A DNA stretch of 64,000 nt from Arion vulgaris (lineage: Eukaryota > Mollusca > Gastropoda > Stylommatophora > Arionidae), in contig CM036753.1 in assembly GCA_020796225.1 (NCBI GenBank), positions 73,205,365 to 73,269,364 of the forward strand, written 5' to 3'. Under the pieces are notes generated by a model. It was not told the origin of the DNA. It ran no database searches and saw nothing but the letters and a program-made list of their open reading frames with translations. Below, piece by piece: positions 48,050-58,794 of the stretch (positions are counted from its first letter, which is position 1; the number at the start of each line of letters is the position of its first letter). Made by a program: the position numbers and the translations under genes.

Positions 48050-49235
48050 GGATTTTGTGAAGAACCCCAAGTATTCGTTTTTACTCTTTTTCAATGGTTA
48101 CGCTCAGGAGGTGCTTCTAGAATTTTATTTAATTACCAGGAAACTTCTAAATTTTCGGCGTTATGTTCAATTTTGTGAGTTGTGACGACTATTCTAGATG
48201 GGGTCTAGGAGTTTACCGCACTATCTCAGGCAATGAGTCATTATCTCGAAGAAATTGTTTCTGATTATTGGATCACCACGATAATTGCTCAGTACAGACG
48301 TTGCTCACATCAACGAACAAATCTTTCTTTTGTAGAACTAAACCTGACACTCATTTTGATAAGACTTCCGCCGGTTTCCCAGGTACTAAGCAGCTTTATC
48401 TGGAAATTTGCTGTTTGTAAATGGAACACTACTAACTACATATATATTGTGGCATATACACTGGGTGCGTCTGACACGCAAGGAGATAAATATAGATGAT
48501 ATGAAATGTGTACTTCATGTGTTGAATTCCCCTTAGATGCTAATTATATTATCCATTGCAAACAGTTTAAAATGACAATTCGTTTAACACATCCACCTTT
48601 TTTTTAAGAAAGTAATATGCGCTAACCTTCCGCACGCACTCACTCATACACGCGAGGATGCCGATAAATTATCTCGTTAGACGAGATCTATCTACGAGTA
48701 AACATAAATTATATCAGAAGTGTATACTCACACCTCCTACTGGCCTGTATATATAGTGGATGGGTACATATTTACACAAACATAGTCTTTGTTTACTATA
48801 GAAACGTGTACACAAATTAGCAATAATTGATAATGAGGTGTACTCAGTGCACAAGTTGTGCTTGTTAAAGGTTAAGTTGCACAGGCACTAATGTCACTAC
48901 AATCAGAACGAATATATCGATGAGTAATTATCTTGTGATGAATATTAGGCAGACACAGTTCTTACAGATATATAATTCGACAAAATCTTTCTGCAAATAA
49001 TGTCAAATATAATTGTAGCCACAATCACATTTTAGCTGACAGTGTAGACAATAGAAAACATTTTCCAAAGCTTCTATGATAATTGAGATGATTTTTTTTT
49101 TCATACTCCTTAAAATAAGCACTCATTTACAGTAAGATTTACCGCTGCTGTACCGGCCACTTTGTGGTCAGAGTGCGTTGTGTAGCAGACAGAAAAGATG
49201 AGGTTGGGGGAAGAAGGAAGATAAGATATTTTTTC
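48050..49235. other. Intron 4 segment with nothing recognised
   Basis: No exon, repeat family or RNA gene recognised. AT-rich. Confidence 0.45.
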
Positions 49236-49239
49236 AACC

Positions 49240-49700
49240 GCTTAACCAGAACGATGTTTAGTTACTTCTCTGATGATGATGCACGTCCATCACGGATGAT
49301 GATGACCACACACATTTTCATCCAAGGAAATGTAGTTGCGTTATTGATTATCTGTGTGTGCGTAGATGACTAATGAGTCCGATACGGGCTTGAAATGTTC
49401 TTGTACAGTGTGGGCAAGGTATACTTGACTTGTGGGAAGTTTTACTACCTTTCTGTTTTGACGTTTTTGTTCCATCCGTGCTGTTCTACGTGCCTCGCAG
49501 GCCGAAGAACCGTGTCGAAAAAGTGTGCGTCAGGCTGATCTGTCTTGAGCAACATTCTCCCAGTTGTCGACATCTATGCCAAAGGATTTCACCGAGTTCT
49601 TAAGTGTGTCTTTGAATCGCTTTTTTTAACAACCCTGTGAGTTTACCACTATACAGCTCACCATAAAAGAGTGGTTTTGGATATTCTGCAATCTGACATT
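49240..49700 (-). mobile_element. Probable LINE family 6-like 3' region
   Basis: tcaccgagttcttaagtgtgt and ctttgaatcgctttttt parallel the minus-strand region at 33140-33190 (cactttaagagtgtctttaaag). Overall heavily diverged. Confidence 0.4.
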
Positions 49701-50134
49701 CGAGCCACATGTCCTGCCTATCGTGTCGGGGACTGCATCAAGATTGTATAGATGCTGGGAAGAGTTTACTTCTCAGCATCTATAGAGTTATTCTTCTAAG
49801 CACTCAGTCACACCGATGTTAAGTGACTTCCAACTCAATATGTATAATCATACTTGTAGGTTGTGTGTTATTCTTGTGACTCAGCTGATATTATTAAATC
49901 CTTCTTTTCTTTTCTTTCGTCCGCTTTCAACTCAGACGAAGTTTCATCTCTGAAACTGATTTTTGCGTGAAAATCTGTTTTTCCAATTTCTTACAATGGC
50001 AGCAGCGTGCACATTGTAAATTACTTACACTGGCAGCCGTGTGCTCGTAATTAGTATTCCCTCGCCATACAGGCAGATTTTCTCCGACTTCAGAGGTACT
50101 CACGTTATCGTCCTGAGTAAGACCAGGGACTCGA

Positions 50135-50215
50135 ACAAATGCCGGACAGTAGGTTCGAACCCGAGCTATGAGGCGTCTCACAGCTAGCAGGCCGAGCTAC
50201 TATCAACTACTCTAG
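50135..50215 (-). mobile_element. tRNA-like SINE head
   Basis: Minus strand reads gtagctcggcctgctagc followed 33 bases on by gggttcgaacctactg, which contains a perfect B-box ggttcgaacc. No cloverleaf could be confirmed by eye; more likely a tRNA-derived SINE head (rest toward 49920) than a working tRNA. Confidence 0.4.
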
Positions 50216-50339
50216 GCAGTCCAAATCCATTATCAAATCCATTATCAATCGCTTTCAATCCATATCAAACTATCAACGTATGTTTGTAGATGTTCACAAA
50301 TGTAGACCACGAGAGCTGACAAACAGAAATCCCTGCTGC

Positions 50340-50424
50340 CGTATACACGTTCTTGGTAAAGATCAAACATATCACAAAGAGTGATTAAAATTGGTCGTAA
50401 AGAACGAACGCAAAGAAGAAGAAG
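50340..50424 (+). mobile_element. SINE-B, 3' end only
   Basis: gtatacacgttcttggtaaa to gaacgcaaagaagaagaag. Confidence 0.85.
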
Positions 50425-50599
50425 TAATGTTTGTTCTGTGAAATGATGTCGGGCTAAATCATTTGCTTCCGATTTCAACATCTACTTATGCTAGATTTGC
50501 TATTTTAGTCTGGTTGTCTCTCGAGTTGACATGAAATGCAAAAGTAGCTTGTCTCTCGTTTGCTCTAGTTCTTACTTTTCGTCTTGTTTAGAACAGAGA

Positions 50600-50875
50600 C
50601 CCTGCTAATAGTTTAGCTGTCGTTGGCGTACCCCTATGGGTCACCTGAACGCTCAAGCTTTGATGCTCTGCTGCTAGAAATAAGAAGGCGTGACAAAGTA
50701 TTTTGGACATATAAAAGACATGATAGGTTGGAGAATATCATTATGGAAGGAGGTATACAGGCAAAGAGAAGTAGAAGAACACCACGAGAAGATAGATTCA
50801 CAATGTAACTGTTGATTTGAGCATGCCAGCTGAAGCAGCGGGACATCTGGTCTATGAGAAAGATACATTCATAAA
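50600..50875 (+). mobile_element. LINE 3' fragment
   Basis: Reads VFWTYKRHDRLENIIMEGGI and KRSRRTPREDRFTM, similar to the blocks at 45840-46000 and 55100-55200. Ends just before the TTAA of the MITE. Confidence 0.7.
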
Positions 50876-50882
50876 GTCTTAA

Positions 50883-51101
50883 CCCTTTAGCAGCTAAGGA
50901 CGTATATATGCGTTTTTACCATTCACTTCTAAAAACGCATTAACACGTCTGTTATTATCTCTCCTCTGTGGGCTAAAGACGTGCTAACACGTTATACATT
51001 GCCACTGTCACTGTTACAGGCGTACATTCACGTTTGTGACCTAGAAACAAAGAGTAGCTATTTTTAGCTCAGCCTTCGGAAAGTATATAGCAGCGAAAGG
51101 G
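50883..51101. mobile_element. piggyBac-like MITE with TTAA target duplication
   Basis: A 219-bp element flanked on both sides by TTAA (50879-50882 and 51102-51105). Left end ccctttagcagctaagga; right end, inverted, ccctttcgctgctatata: 12 of the first 14 positions match. No coding capacity. TTAA target and a CCCTTT terminus are hallmarks of the piggyBac superfamily; the assignment is by inference. Confidence 0.75.
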
Positions 51102-51264
51102 TTAAGGTGAGAAATCCTATTCAGAACGAACTAGTTGTTGATTGAGTTTAGAGAAGGAAAATAGTGACTAACATTAGCATCATTTTCTTTGTAGTAAATT
51201 ACAGATTATGCACACATTTAAATGCTGACAATATGTTAATAATTTATAAATAATGTCTTCTCAG

Positions 51265-51476
51265 TCCAGGTTGTCATCACTAACTTGTCAACCTTCCCTA
51301 ATATCTTATGTCTGGCCACACTGATCAAGCCTCTGCTGCAGATACTTGCGTTACCAAAGAATGATTCAGTGTCCATCCTCAACAGACATCAGATAATTGT
51401 AAAGGATGTGGCTGGGCAGCTTCTAGCAGACATACAGAACAAGTTGACATCAGGATCAACAGAAACTGAAGACCAG
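51265..51476 (+). CDS. FOCAD: FOCAD internal exon 5
   Basis: Acceptor tcttctcag before TCCAG, then 70 codons to donor gttgaa. Starting with TC uses the phase left by the exon at 29585-29669; a second AG five bases downstream (start 51270) would give phase 0 and break the frame, so 51265 is preferred. The peptide includes LATLIKPLLQILALP, matching human LLLVMPILQILSS, and QLLADIQNKLTSGSTETEDQ, matching the human LLEMIQQE region. The donor (CAG/gttgaa) is weaker than the others; reading through it reaches a stop after six codons. A 219-bp MITE ends 160 bp upstream. Confidence 0.87.
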
Positions 51477-51662
51477 GTTGAACAACTTAACAGATAACTA
51501 TTGAAAGTTGTGTATGCAATAATCAAATGTGTATCTGAGTGTATCAAATGTGTACAGACAATAAATTGTGTATCTTATAGAAAGATTTAAACACACTTCC
51601 CATTACTAAATATGTAGAGAAGATTATGTTTTATTTTATACATTTAGGATTGTTTGTACACA

Positions 51663-52030
51663 TTTCTACAGGGGGTCTCTTAGCTAAGTGGTTCGAATTC
51701 TGACCACGCCACTCTGTTCACGAATGCATTTATTCCAGAGACCCCTGGGATTGTTACAGAAGCTACGGAGTTCATGCGTTGTGCAGTACTCTCTGCAGTT
51801 GGCATGCCATTTTTGCAAAGAGGGACTGAGCCATATCAGGTAAAATCCGATGCAATGAAGAAAAATCCTTCAGCTTCATTCATTTCCATGAGATTTTTAC
51901 AAACGGTAAAAATAGACCTCACCATTCAAAAAGCAATGGCAAACTACTGAACATATAAGTGGTGCCTAGGAAATCAACGACTCGTTTACTGTGGTTGATG
52001 GCTACATCCTGTAAAGGATATGCCAAGATT
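51663..52030 (+). mobile_element. Composite SINE ending like SINE-D
   Basis: Begins gggtctcttagctaagtggt with a tRNA-like gttcgaattc, includes the unnamed repeat also at 38805-38945, then a SINE-D-like end (gatttttacaaacgg, caatggcaaactactgaaca, catcctgtaaaggatatgcc). Lies in intron 5. Confidence 0.6.
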
Positions 52031-52034
52031 TTCA

Positions 52035-52795
52035 TATTTTCAATCTTGGGAAAGTTATTTTAGATTGTCTTTGTTGCTGTTTATTGTAAAATTTAACTCT
52101 CACTCTCTTTCTCTTCTCTCTCTCTCTGTTTCCCATTGGAACTCCTATTCTAGTCTGTTTACAATGGAACATAAAGCTACAACTTATTACTAACATATGT
52201 ACTATTATTTTTCATTTTAGTGTTTCTATTGAAACATATGCTGAAATATTTGGTAACAATATGTAGGATTTGTTATAGCAGTTTTTAATTTTCCCTAACA
52301 TACAGTATATTTATATGTCAGTTGTTAGACCTAATCCAAGCCTCGATAACCTGGGAAAGTAGTGTCCAGTAGTACAAATTTACAATAGTAAACATTTGTA
52401 CAAATGGGCTCCTAATAAGATTTTAGAAATGTAATATCCACCTGTACCACATCTACTGAGTTATACTGTAGTATAGTATCAGATCTGATTAATCATAAGG
52501 GAAGCCATCAGGGCTGACTAATGCACAAAATGAAGTCTAATGATGATGAGGCTATCCTATTAGTCTCGCGAGACGATGGATGCAGCGCCATCGTGAATTT
52601 TATTTCTGCTTTCTCCTGACACATTTTTTTGTCAGCCTGATCTTCTCCAGTTCTCAGACTCATTTTCAGAGCCTGTGAAAATGAATTTGACTACAGTCTA
52701 GTCTATCTTTCTGAGATGTGTCTGTCTTAACAGTAACATAAGAATGGAAAGGGTAAAGAAATGAAGAACATGGAAATAAATGAAGATTAAAGGAG
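52035..52795. other. Intron 5 segment with nothing recognised
   Basis: AT-rich, with a short CT run (52110-52130). Nothing else recognised. Confidence 0.45.
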
Positions 52796-52799
52796 TGCA

Positions 52800-53050
52800 T
52801 CTTCTTCTTCTTTGCGTTCGTTCTTTAACACCAGTTTTAATCACTCCTTGTGACATGTTTGATCTTTGCCACAAACTGTATCGTTGCATATTGGTTTGGT
52901 AGGCCCCTAAACGCATAGCTTTTACACGTTTAGGACACATGCATCCGATTTCTACCAAACTTCCTTAGTCATCCTTACAACATGCTTGGCAGGTAACGGT
53001 GGTTCTATTGTTTACACCCCAAATTTGGGCCTCGTAGCCACTCGAAGCGA
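52800..53050 (-). mobile_element. SINE-B copy
   Basis: Nearly full length: cttcttcttctttgcgttcg to tagccactcgaagcga, with a changed core (ttagtcatccttacaacatg). Confidence 0.85.
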
Positions 53051-53054
53051 AAGG

Positions 53055-53690
53055 AGTGCATAATACTCTCCATCGACAAACATCCATTAAAACAAGTCAA
53101 TACTTTACATATCTAGGGAACATCTTTTCAGCAAACGGAGGAATAACTAACGAAATCTAACATAGATGCAACAAAGCAAATCAAACACTAGGACAAATAA
53201 AATTCAAAATGTGTACCATTGTGTCCTTGTCAGTTGCAGTCAGAATGTGATTTATTCAGTGCTACATAGAACCAATACTGACATACAGGTGTGAGTCATG
53301 GACAATAAAGGAACAGATTGAAAAATCTCTGGAGGCCACAGAAATGTGGTTTTACAGGAGAATAATGATGAGAATCACATGGACTGCTAAAATAACTAAT
53401 GTTGAGGTGTTGAATGAGGTCAAGACACAGAGAAAATTTATTATCAATATAAGAAAGAGGCAGTCATCATTTTTCGAACATGTGATGAGGAGGTGTAGAA
53501 CACATTGTAACAACTTGTAAAATCAAGGGTAGACGAGACAGAGGAAGACAGAGAGAGAAAATTTTGATAGCCTGACTTTATGGCACTGTAGAGAATCAAC
53601 ATCTGAGTTGATAGCAAACACCAGAGATAGAGATTTATGGAGATCCATGATCGCCTACACCAGACGACACAGCACCTGATGATGATGGTG
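53055..53690 (+). mobile_element. LINE family 2, 3' part
   Basis: Reads TSQYFTYLGNIFSANGGITN, IQCYIEPILTYRCESWTIKE, ATEMWFYRRIMMRITWTAKI and QSSFFEHVMRR, then a degraded end with gatgatgatgg tail. Same blocks as 6095-6549. It ends 240 bp before FOCAD exon 6. Confidence 0.85.
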
Positions 53691-53928
53691 ATACCATTGT
53701 GTATGTCAAAGTAACTATGATTATCTGTAGAACAGGACCAGATTATTGTGAACAGAGTGTCATGACAGACTATCTGTGTTGTTTAAATGTGTGCATATAA
53801 AAATCGGTAAAGTATAGATAGATTGAAAGAAAAAGTATTAATTATCATAAATTCTATTCGGAATGTTAAAGCTATTGATTCCTCTTCTGAGGCTGTGTAT
53901 ATTTATCTTATAAATACTATCTTTACAG

Positions 53929-54222
53929 ATGACACCATTTCCATTCCACATCAGCTCTGCTGGATATAAATCTATGCTGATTATGGATCTATGCCAGACT
54001 TTGTCAAAGACAAACACAGATTTCAATCTAAAACATCAATTCTCAGAATACAGTGTTAAGTCCTGGCTAGACAATGTATATGAAACACTTCTCAAATCTG
54101 AGGCTTGTACCAATCAGTTAACCAATATGGTTTCTGCTATTCTTATTACTTCCAACTCAGTACAAGTCACACAATCAGCTGTGAATGTTATCGTGAAAAT
54201 TGCACAAATTGACCACAAACAG
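53929..54222 (+). CDS. FOCAD: FOCAD internal exon 6
   Basis: Acceptor ctttacag and donor gtaatt enclose 98 codons, phase 0 at both ends. The exon happens to begin with ATG, but this is an internal Met because the frame continues from the previous exon. Visible matches to human focadhesin are SVKSWLDNVYETLLKSEA against ASDWLASVESLLPITA, and the exon end VIVKIAQIDHKQ against KVTTELAQADSSQ. It encodes amphipathic helical sequence typical of the N-terminal focadhesin region. Confidence 0.92.
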
Positions 54223-54399
54223 GTAATTAATTAACTGATAAGAAGTCTGTCATGTTTACTATTACGTTTTTAATCTAAGATACAGGAATAAGATAAGAGA
54301 AGTCTACATTTGGGTAAGCCAACCAGAGTTGGCTAAGACCCTGCTCCATCTCATAACTAACTTTTGAATAAAGGTGTAGGAATCAATGAGAGAAGGTCT

Positions 54400-54885
54400 A
54401 TTGTCTATTGGCTTTACCCAGGTGAAAGATGGAATTGGTTGTCCACTCTTACTGTTAAGCGTAGGGGTGGAAGCTTTAATTTGCGTTCCAGGGCTAGATG
54501 AGTCATCCCTGTTGTGTTATATCCGTGTTTATTTAGTGTGGTCTTGATATTGTCTATCCATCTTTTCTTGGTCTTCCCTTGTCTCTAGTACCTGATCTAT
54601 TTCTTTTGTATGCTGTTATTGGTGGTTGGTTGTATTCCAATCTCATTAAATGTCCAAACCACTGCATTTGTTGTCTTTCAATGTATCGTGTATGAGTTAT
54701 GCCCACTCTGCTTCTGATGTCCTCATTTCATAGTCTATCTTTCCTGGTGACCCCACTGCCTTCCTCAAACATTTTATTTCACACGTGGTGAGCTTTCTGT
54801 GGTGTGTTGCTGTCAGAGACCAAGTTTGGCACTGGTAACAAAGTGTTGGTAGAAAAATACTTTTATCATCTGTCTTATGATAAAT
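54400..54885 (-). mobile_element. LINE family 4, 3' part, diverged
   Basis: The plus strand shows ttaaatgtccaaaccactgc and tttatttcacacgtggtgag, equivalents of 39390-39530 on the minus strand of that element (ttaagtggccaaaccact, catttcacatgtag). Confidence 0.65.
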
Positions 54886-54944
54886 GTGTAAATATCACAT
54901 CCTTACTGTAAACTAACATAGAATATTACAAACTTCGTTTTCAG

Positions 54945-55290
54945 GGTGTATGAATAAGAAGGATATATGAAGTGAGAAAGCGTTTACATACTTTTGAAAT
55001 ATACATTTTACAGAAGGGTCTTCTGTATACCACGGACAGAGAAGAAAACAAATAGATCTATTAATAAGGAACTTAAAATTAAAGAAAATCGGCTGATGCT
55101 ACCAAAGTATTTTGGACATGAAAAGACATGAATGGTGGAAATTACCATGATGGATAAGGACGTATCGTGCGAAGAGGAAACCACTAAAAATGGATTCAGG
55201 ATGTGACTGATAAGTTTAACATAATGACAGAAGGGACAATTTATTTTGAAATACTGTTAGGATAGCAAAGTTCTGCTCAGAATAAGCTAA
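54945..55290 (+). mobile_element. LINE 3' fragment
   Basis: Same blocks as 45600-46065 (ccacggacagagaagaaaac, attaaagaaaatcggctgat) in broken frames. Confidence 0.65.
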
Positions 55291-55383
55291 TGGATGAATG
55301 CAAATGAAGAAGAATGTAGATTTTGTCCACATGCATGATTTGGAACATAAGCCTGCTCTAAAGTAAATCCACATACACACACT

Positions 55384-55593
55384 GCCCGCCTGCCCAGCAT
55401 CTTCGTAGCGTGCTGGAATACGGGTGACAAGCTCCTGTGAGGCTGGTTCAATTCCGTGGGCTGGCAGAAATCCACAGGTTCTCCAGATTTATGGTATTCT
55501 TGGCACCGAACCGAAGGTTTACCATGTCCATGGCACAGAGCCGAAGAGCTGAAAGCTCAAGTGCTTCTGGATCGGGAAAATAAAATAAAAAAA
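55384..55593 (+). mobile_element. SINE-A copy, older
   Basis: Plus-strand copy with a substituted head (cagcatcttcgtagcgtgct) and intact tail gcttctggatcggg. Confidence 0.88.
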
Positions 55594-56014
55594 TTCACAC
55601 ATTAAGATAAATATAGAATATTGAAGTCCAAAGTACACATTATCATCTTAGAGCTTGAGACTGAACATTGCAACAACAAGAATAGTAAGTCTTAGAAAGC
55701 ATGGAGAGTAACCATGCAAATAGAGAAAAAGGTATTGACATTGTGTCTGAATAAACAGCTAAAGTTAGTTGCTGTGTGACTAGCAAATACTGCAGTATAA
55801 TTCATTTCAGTTCTCCTGATTTATACATATCCTTGCACGTTGGACAAGTTCATATTTGCTCCATATTCTAATGTAGCAGCTATCTTAATGTTCCCACGCT
55901 CTCTATACCAAAGTGATGTTGGTTTTGATTAGTACATCTTGCTTATCATCACTTAAACACCATTTCAATCAGGTATTTCATTGTTTATCATTCTGTTATC
56001 TACATATGTGATGT

Positions 56015-56264
56015 CTTCTTTCTTCTTTGCGTTCGTTCTTTACGACCAATTTTAATCACTCTATGTGATATGTTTAATCTTTGCCAAGAACATTTATACT
56101 TTGCACATTGGTTTGGTAGGCCCCTAAATGCATAGACGTTTAGGACACATGCCTCCGATTTCAGCCTAACCTCCTTAGTCGCCTCTTACGACATGCGTTG
56201 CAGGTAACAGTGGTTCTATTATTCTTTACATCTCAAATTTGGGCCCCGGTAACCATTCGGACGA
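56015..56264 (-). mobile_element. SINE-B copy
   Basis: Full-length minus copy with ttagtcgcctcttacgacat core and ending accattcggacga. Confidence 0.9.
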
Positions 56265-56689
56265 TTTGTGATGTCTGCTCTGTCTATAATTCTCCCATCT
56301 GAAATGAATGATGCTGTTCTAGCTAGTCTGTCCCAAATGTTGCAACACTTATTTGTGCATTCAGTTCTAGTGATGGCTGCATTTTTCTTAACAAGTCTTA
56401 CTTATAGCTTTTGTACCTAATACAATAGTTGAGTAAACTAATAGAAATCTTGTTATAGTAGTCTTTAGCATTTGAAAGTAAAGTGACCAATTATTTCTCA
56501 TCCAATCCTCCCTTTCCTAATTCGTTTACTCAAGCACTCATTGTCTGCTGGATGCAGTAAAACGTACATGTATCAAAAATCAGTCCCAGTATATTTTGAT
56601 TGCAAAGTCAACGGTCTAACCACATGATTACAACAGTGTTCTAAACACTTGATTACGTCAGCAGCCTAAGGATTTACTGACACCAGCAC

Positions 56690-56993
56690 TCTAATCAGTT
56701 TGCTACACCATAATTCTAATCACTTTACTACACCATCACTCTTATCAGTTTGCTACACCATAACTCTAATCACATTACTACACCATCACTCTAATTACAT
56801 TACTACACCAGCACTCTAATTACATTACTACACCAGCACTCTAATTACATTACTACACTGACACTCTAATTGCATTACTACACTGGCACTCTAATTACAT
56901 TACTACACTGGCACTCTAATTACATTACTACACTGACACTCTAATTACATTACTACACTGGCACTCTAATCACTTTGCTACACCAGGACTCTC
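56690..56993. repeat. 25-bp minisatellite, about 12 copies
   Basis: cactctaattacattactac plus a variable 5-base end, period 25. It ends about 50 bp before FOCAD exon 7. Confidence 0.93.
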
Positions 56994-57041
56994 ATCAGTT
57001 CACTGAAATAATTGAATACATGTTTAACTCTCGATACATAG

Positions 57042-57146
57042 GCCCCAGATATGTTACCTCTAATTCTATACACACTGGGTCGCATCCAGAATCCTGAGTC
57101 CAGATTGATTCTCTTGGAATCCATACCACATTTGGCATCTCATAAG
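57042..57146 (+). CDS. FOCAD: FOCAD internal exon 7 (105 bp)
   Basis: A 35-codon exon between acceptor gatacatag and donor gttggt, phase 0 at both ends. It encodes APDMLPLILYTLGRIQNPES followed by RLILLESIPHLASHK, matching residue for residue in length the human segment from VPNLIPVLMFKLGR to LPKLGVHK that separates the exons on either side. A longer open frame on the opposite strand covers it and is a shadow. The acceptor has a poor pyrimidine tract, but no other start keeps the frame (the nearby cccag would leave two extra bases). It is squeezed between two minisatellites. Confidence 0.9.
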
Positions 57147-57249
57147 GTTGGTTTGTGTCTTTTATAAATAGATGTTCAAACATTTTGATGGTTCTCTATT
57201 TGTTATAACAATGCATACATTGATATAATTGAATAAATACATTGATACA

Positions 57250-57460
57250 GTTATTGTAGCCTATCCCAGATTAAATTGCATAGTGTTATCAATGTGTAGT
57301 GTAGTCTATCCCAGATTAAATTGCACAGTGTTATCAATGTTTAGTGTAGCATATCCTAGATTAAATTGCCGTGTTATCAATGTTTAGTTTATCCTATCCT
57401 AGATTAAATTGCAAAGTGTTATCATTGTTTAGTGTATCCTATCCTAGATTAAATTGCACA
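57250..57460. repeat. 45-58-bp tandem repeat, about 4 copies
   Basis: ctatcccagattaaattgca and gtgttatcaatgt recur from 57261; lies between FOCAD exons 7 and 8. Confidence 0.9.
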
Positions 57461-57566
57461 GTGTTGTCAATATCTATAGTAGAATAACCAAGATCCCCTA
57501 CTCTTGCCTTTCTGTCAAAGTATTCAATTTACTAGAACTGTTTATAATATATCTTTTATTTTTTAG

Positions 57567-57802
57567 TTCTGTGTACCACCAATCCTAAAAATCATCCAAG
57601 CTTTAGGAAAGTCTGATGACCTGAAGGCTATCTCCATCCGCCTGATGGTGTTACTATGGCAACAGCAGGACAGATGCTTTCCTCAACTGCTACAGACTGT
57701 GAATGAACCACACAGGAGTGGTATTCATGCCAAGGATGACTCAGTGACTGATGATGTCTTACTAGCCAAGGCTGCAGCTATCCTGGAGATATGTAAACAA
57801 AA
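57567..57802 (+). CDS. FOCAD: FOCAD internal exon 8
   Basis: A strong acceptor (ttttattttttag) and donor gtcagt. It starts in phase 0, carries 78 codons and leaves AA for the next exon. The peptide includes PPILKIIQALGKSDDLKAIS and RLMVLLWQQQDRCFPQLLQ, which match human GQILRIIQLLGTTPRLRAVT and RLLTSLWEKQDRVYPELQ, and ends LLAKAAAILEICKQ against human LIAKAASIRDICKQ. This is the best-conserved exon and fixes the gene identity. A SINE begins about 45 bp past its donor. Confidence 0.96.
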
Positions 57803-57845
57803 GTCAGTTGTTTTTCTAAACTTCTATTTAAAGCTCTGTATTTAC

Positions 57846-58085
57846 TTTCTGTAGAGCAACTGTGGCTTAGGGAATAGTGACTCTGTCTATTAACTCCGAG
57901 GTTCTGAGTTCAAATCACGCTGTGGACAGTTTGGTTGCAAATTGTTTAGCGTGGATTTTTACAAAGGCGATGCACCACCATTCGAAAGCAATGGCAAACT
58001 ACTGACTAATAATGCCTAGAAAAATCACAAACAACGTTAAAAGCTGGGTTGATTCACAAAGTCCTGTAAAGGATATGCAATTAAC
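57846..58085 (+). mobile_element. SINE-D copy
   Basis: Head ctgtggcttagggaatagtg, B-box-like gagttcaaatcac, body gtggatttttacaaagg, and 3' end gtcctgtaaaggatatgcaa. Starts 44 bp after the donor of FOCAD exon 8. Confidence 0.85.
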
Positions 58086-58463
58086 TTTAACTAGAGCAGA
58101 GGTGGGCATATCTTTCATATACCAAGAGTCATACCTGGAGATTAATTCCAAGTTGTCTAGTTTTAAAATTAAATTATAAATTGTCAATGTTGTATCAATC
58201 CTAACATAAACCAGCGAGAGTTTGAAAATGACTAAAAGAATAGAATGTCAGTTGAAAATAGATGTCTGCGAAAATAATTAACATAAAATGGTACAAATTC
58301 AAGAAAAGTGATGAAATCAGAGAATTGTCTGATTGACCTATGTACCTTTAGTCAAGATAGTATATGATAAAATTAGAACGGGAAATTAATTGTAGGCCTA
58401 TCCCTTGTTGGAATATAGATACAGATTAAAAACATTAAAAGGTTACAAATTACAGGTTTAATA

Positions 58464-58742
58464 TACCGGGTGTTCAAGATAAAAGTGGCCCGAGTGACAA
58501 ATCAAAAGTTGCCAGTTACTTATTATGTCGTGTCTATTTACTATTTAAACCGTTCTGACTAGCTCGTCCTACGTCACATTTGTTCATCGTCCCTTCCCAC
58601 ACTACAATTACACACCACTACACAACCTTGACTCTACACTCGTCATAACTGAACCTTCTCATTTTCATAAACATATGCCAGATTAGCTCCCTTGATGATG
58701 ATGCTTCTTAACTAGAGCTGCTTTTATCTTGAATACTCTTAT
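58464..58742. mobile_element. TIR-flanked MITE, mariner-like
   Basis: Inverted ends gggtgttcaagataaaagtg (58468) and, on the opposite strand, gagtattcaagataaaagca (from 58738): 22 of 28 positions agree. TA dinucleotides flank both ends. About 275 bp, no coding capacity. Superfamily is inferred from the TA flanks. Confidence 0.6.
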
Positions 58743-58794
58743 AACATTTGTCTATGTTCAAAGGTGAATAATGGTAAAATTTCTACTACTACAG

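Noticed and set aside
50135..50215. Functional tRNA gene on the minus strand
   Set aside because: The B-box is perfect but the A-box departs from consensus at the invariant A and I could not pair a full cloverleaf; more likely a SINE head.
53929..54234. Start of a separate gene at ATG 53929
   Set aside because: The ATG is the first codon after a splice acceptor and the frame continues from exon 5; human focadhesin aligns across the junction.
56995..57183. Minus-strand 62-codon frame
   Set aside because: It is the antisense shadow of FOCAD exon 7.
58100..58180. hAT-type element start (cagaggtgggca)
   Set aside because: No matching inverted end or 8-bp duplication was found nearby.
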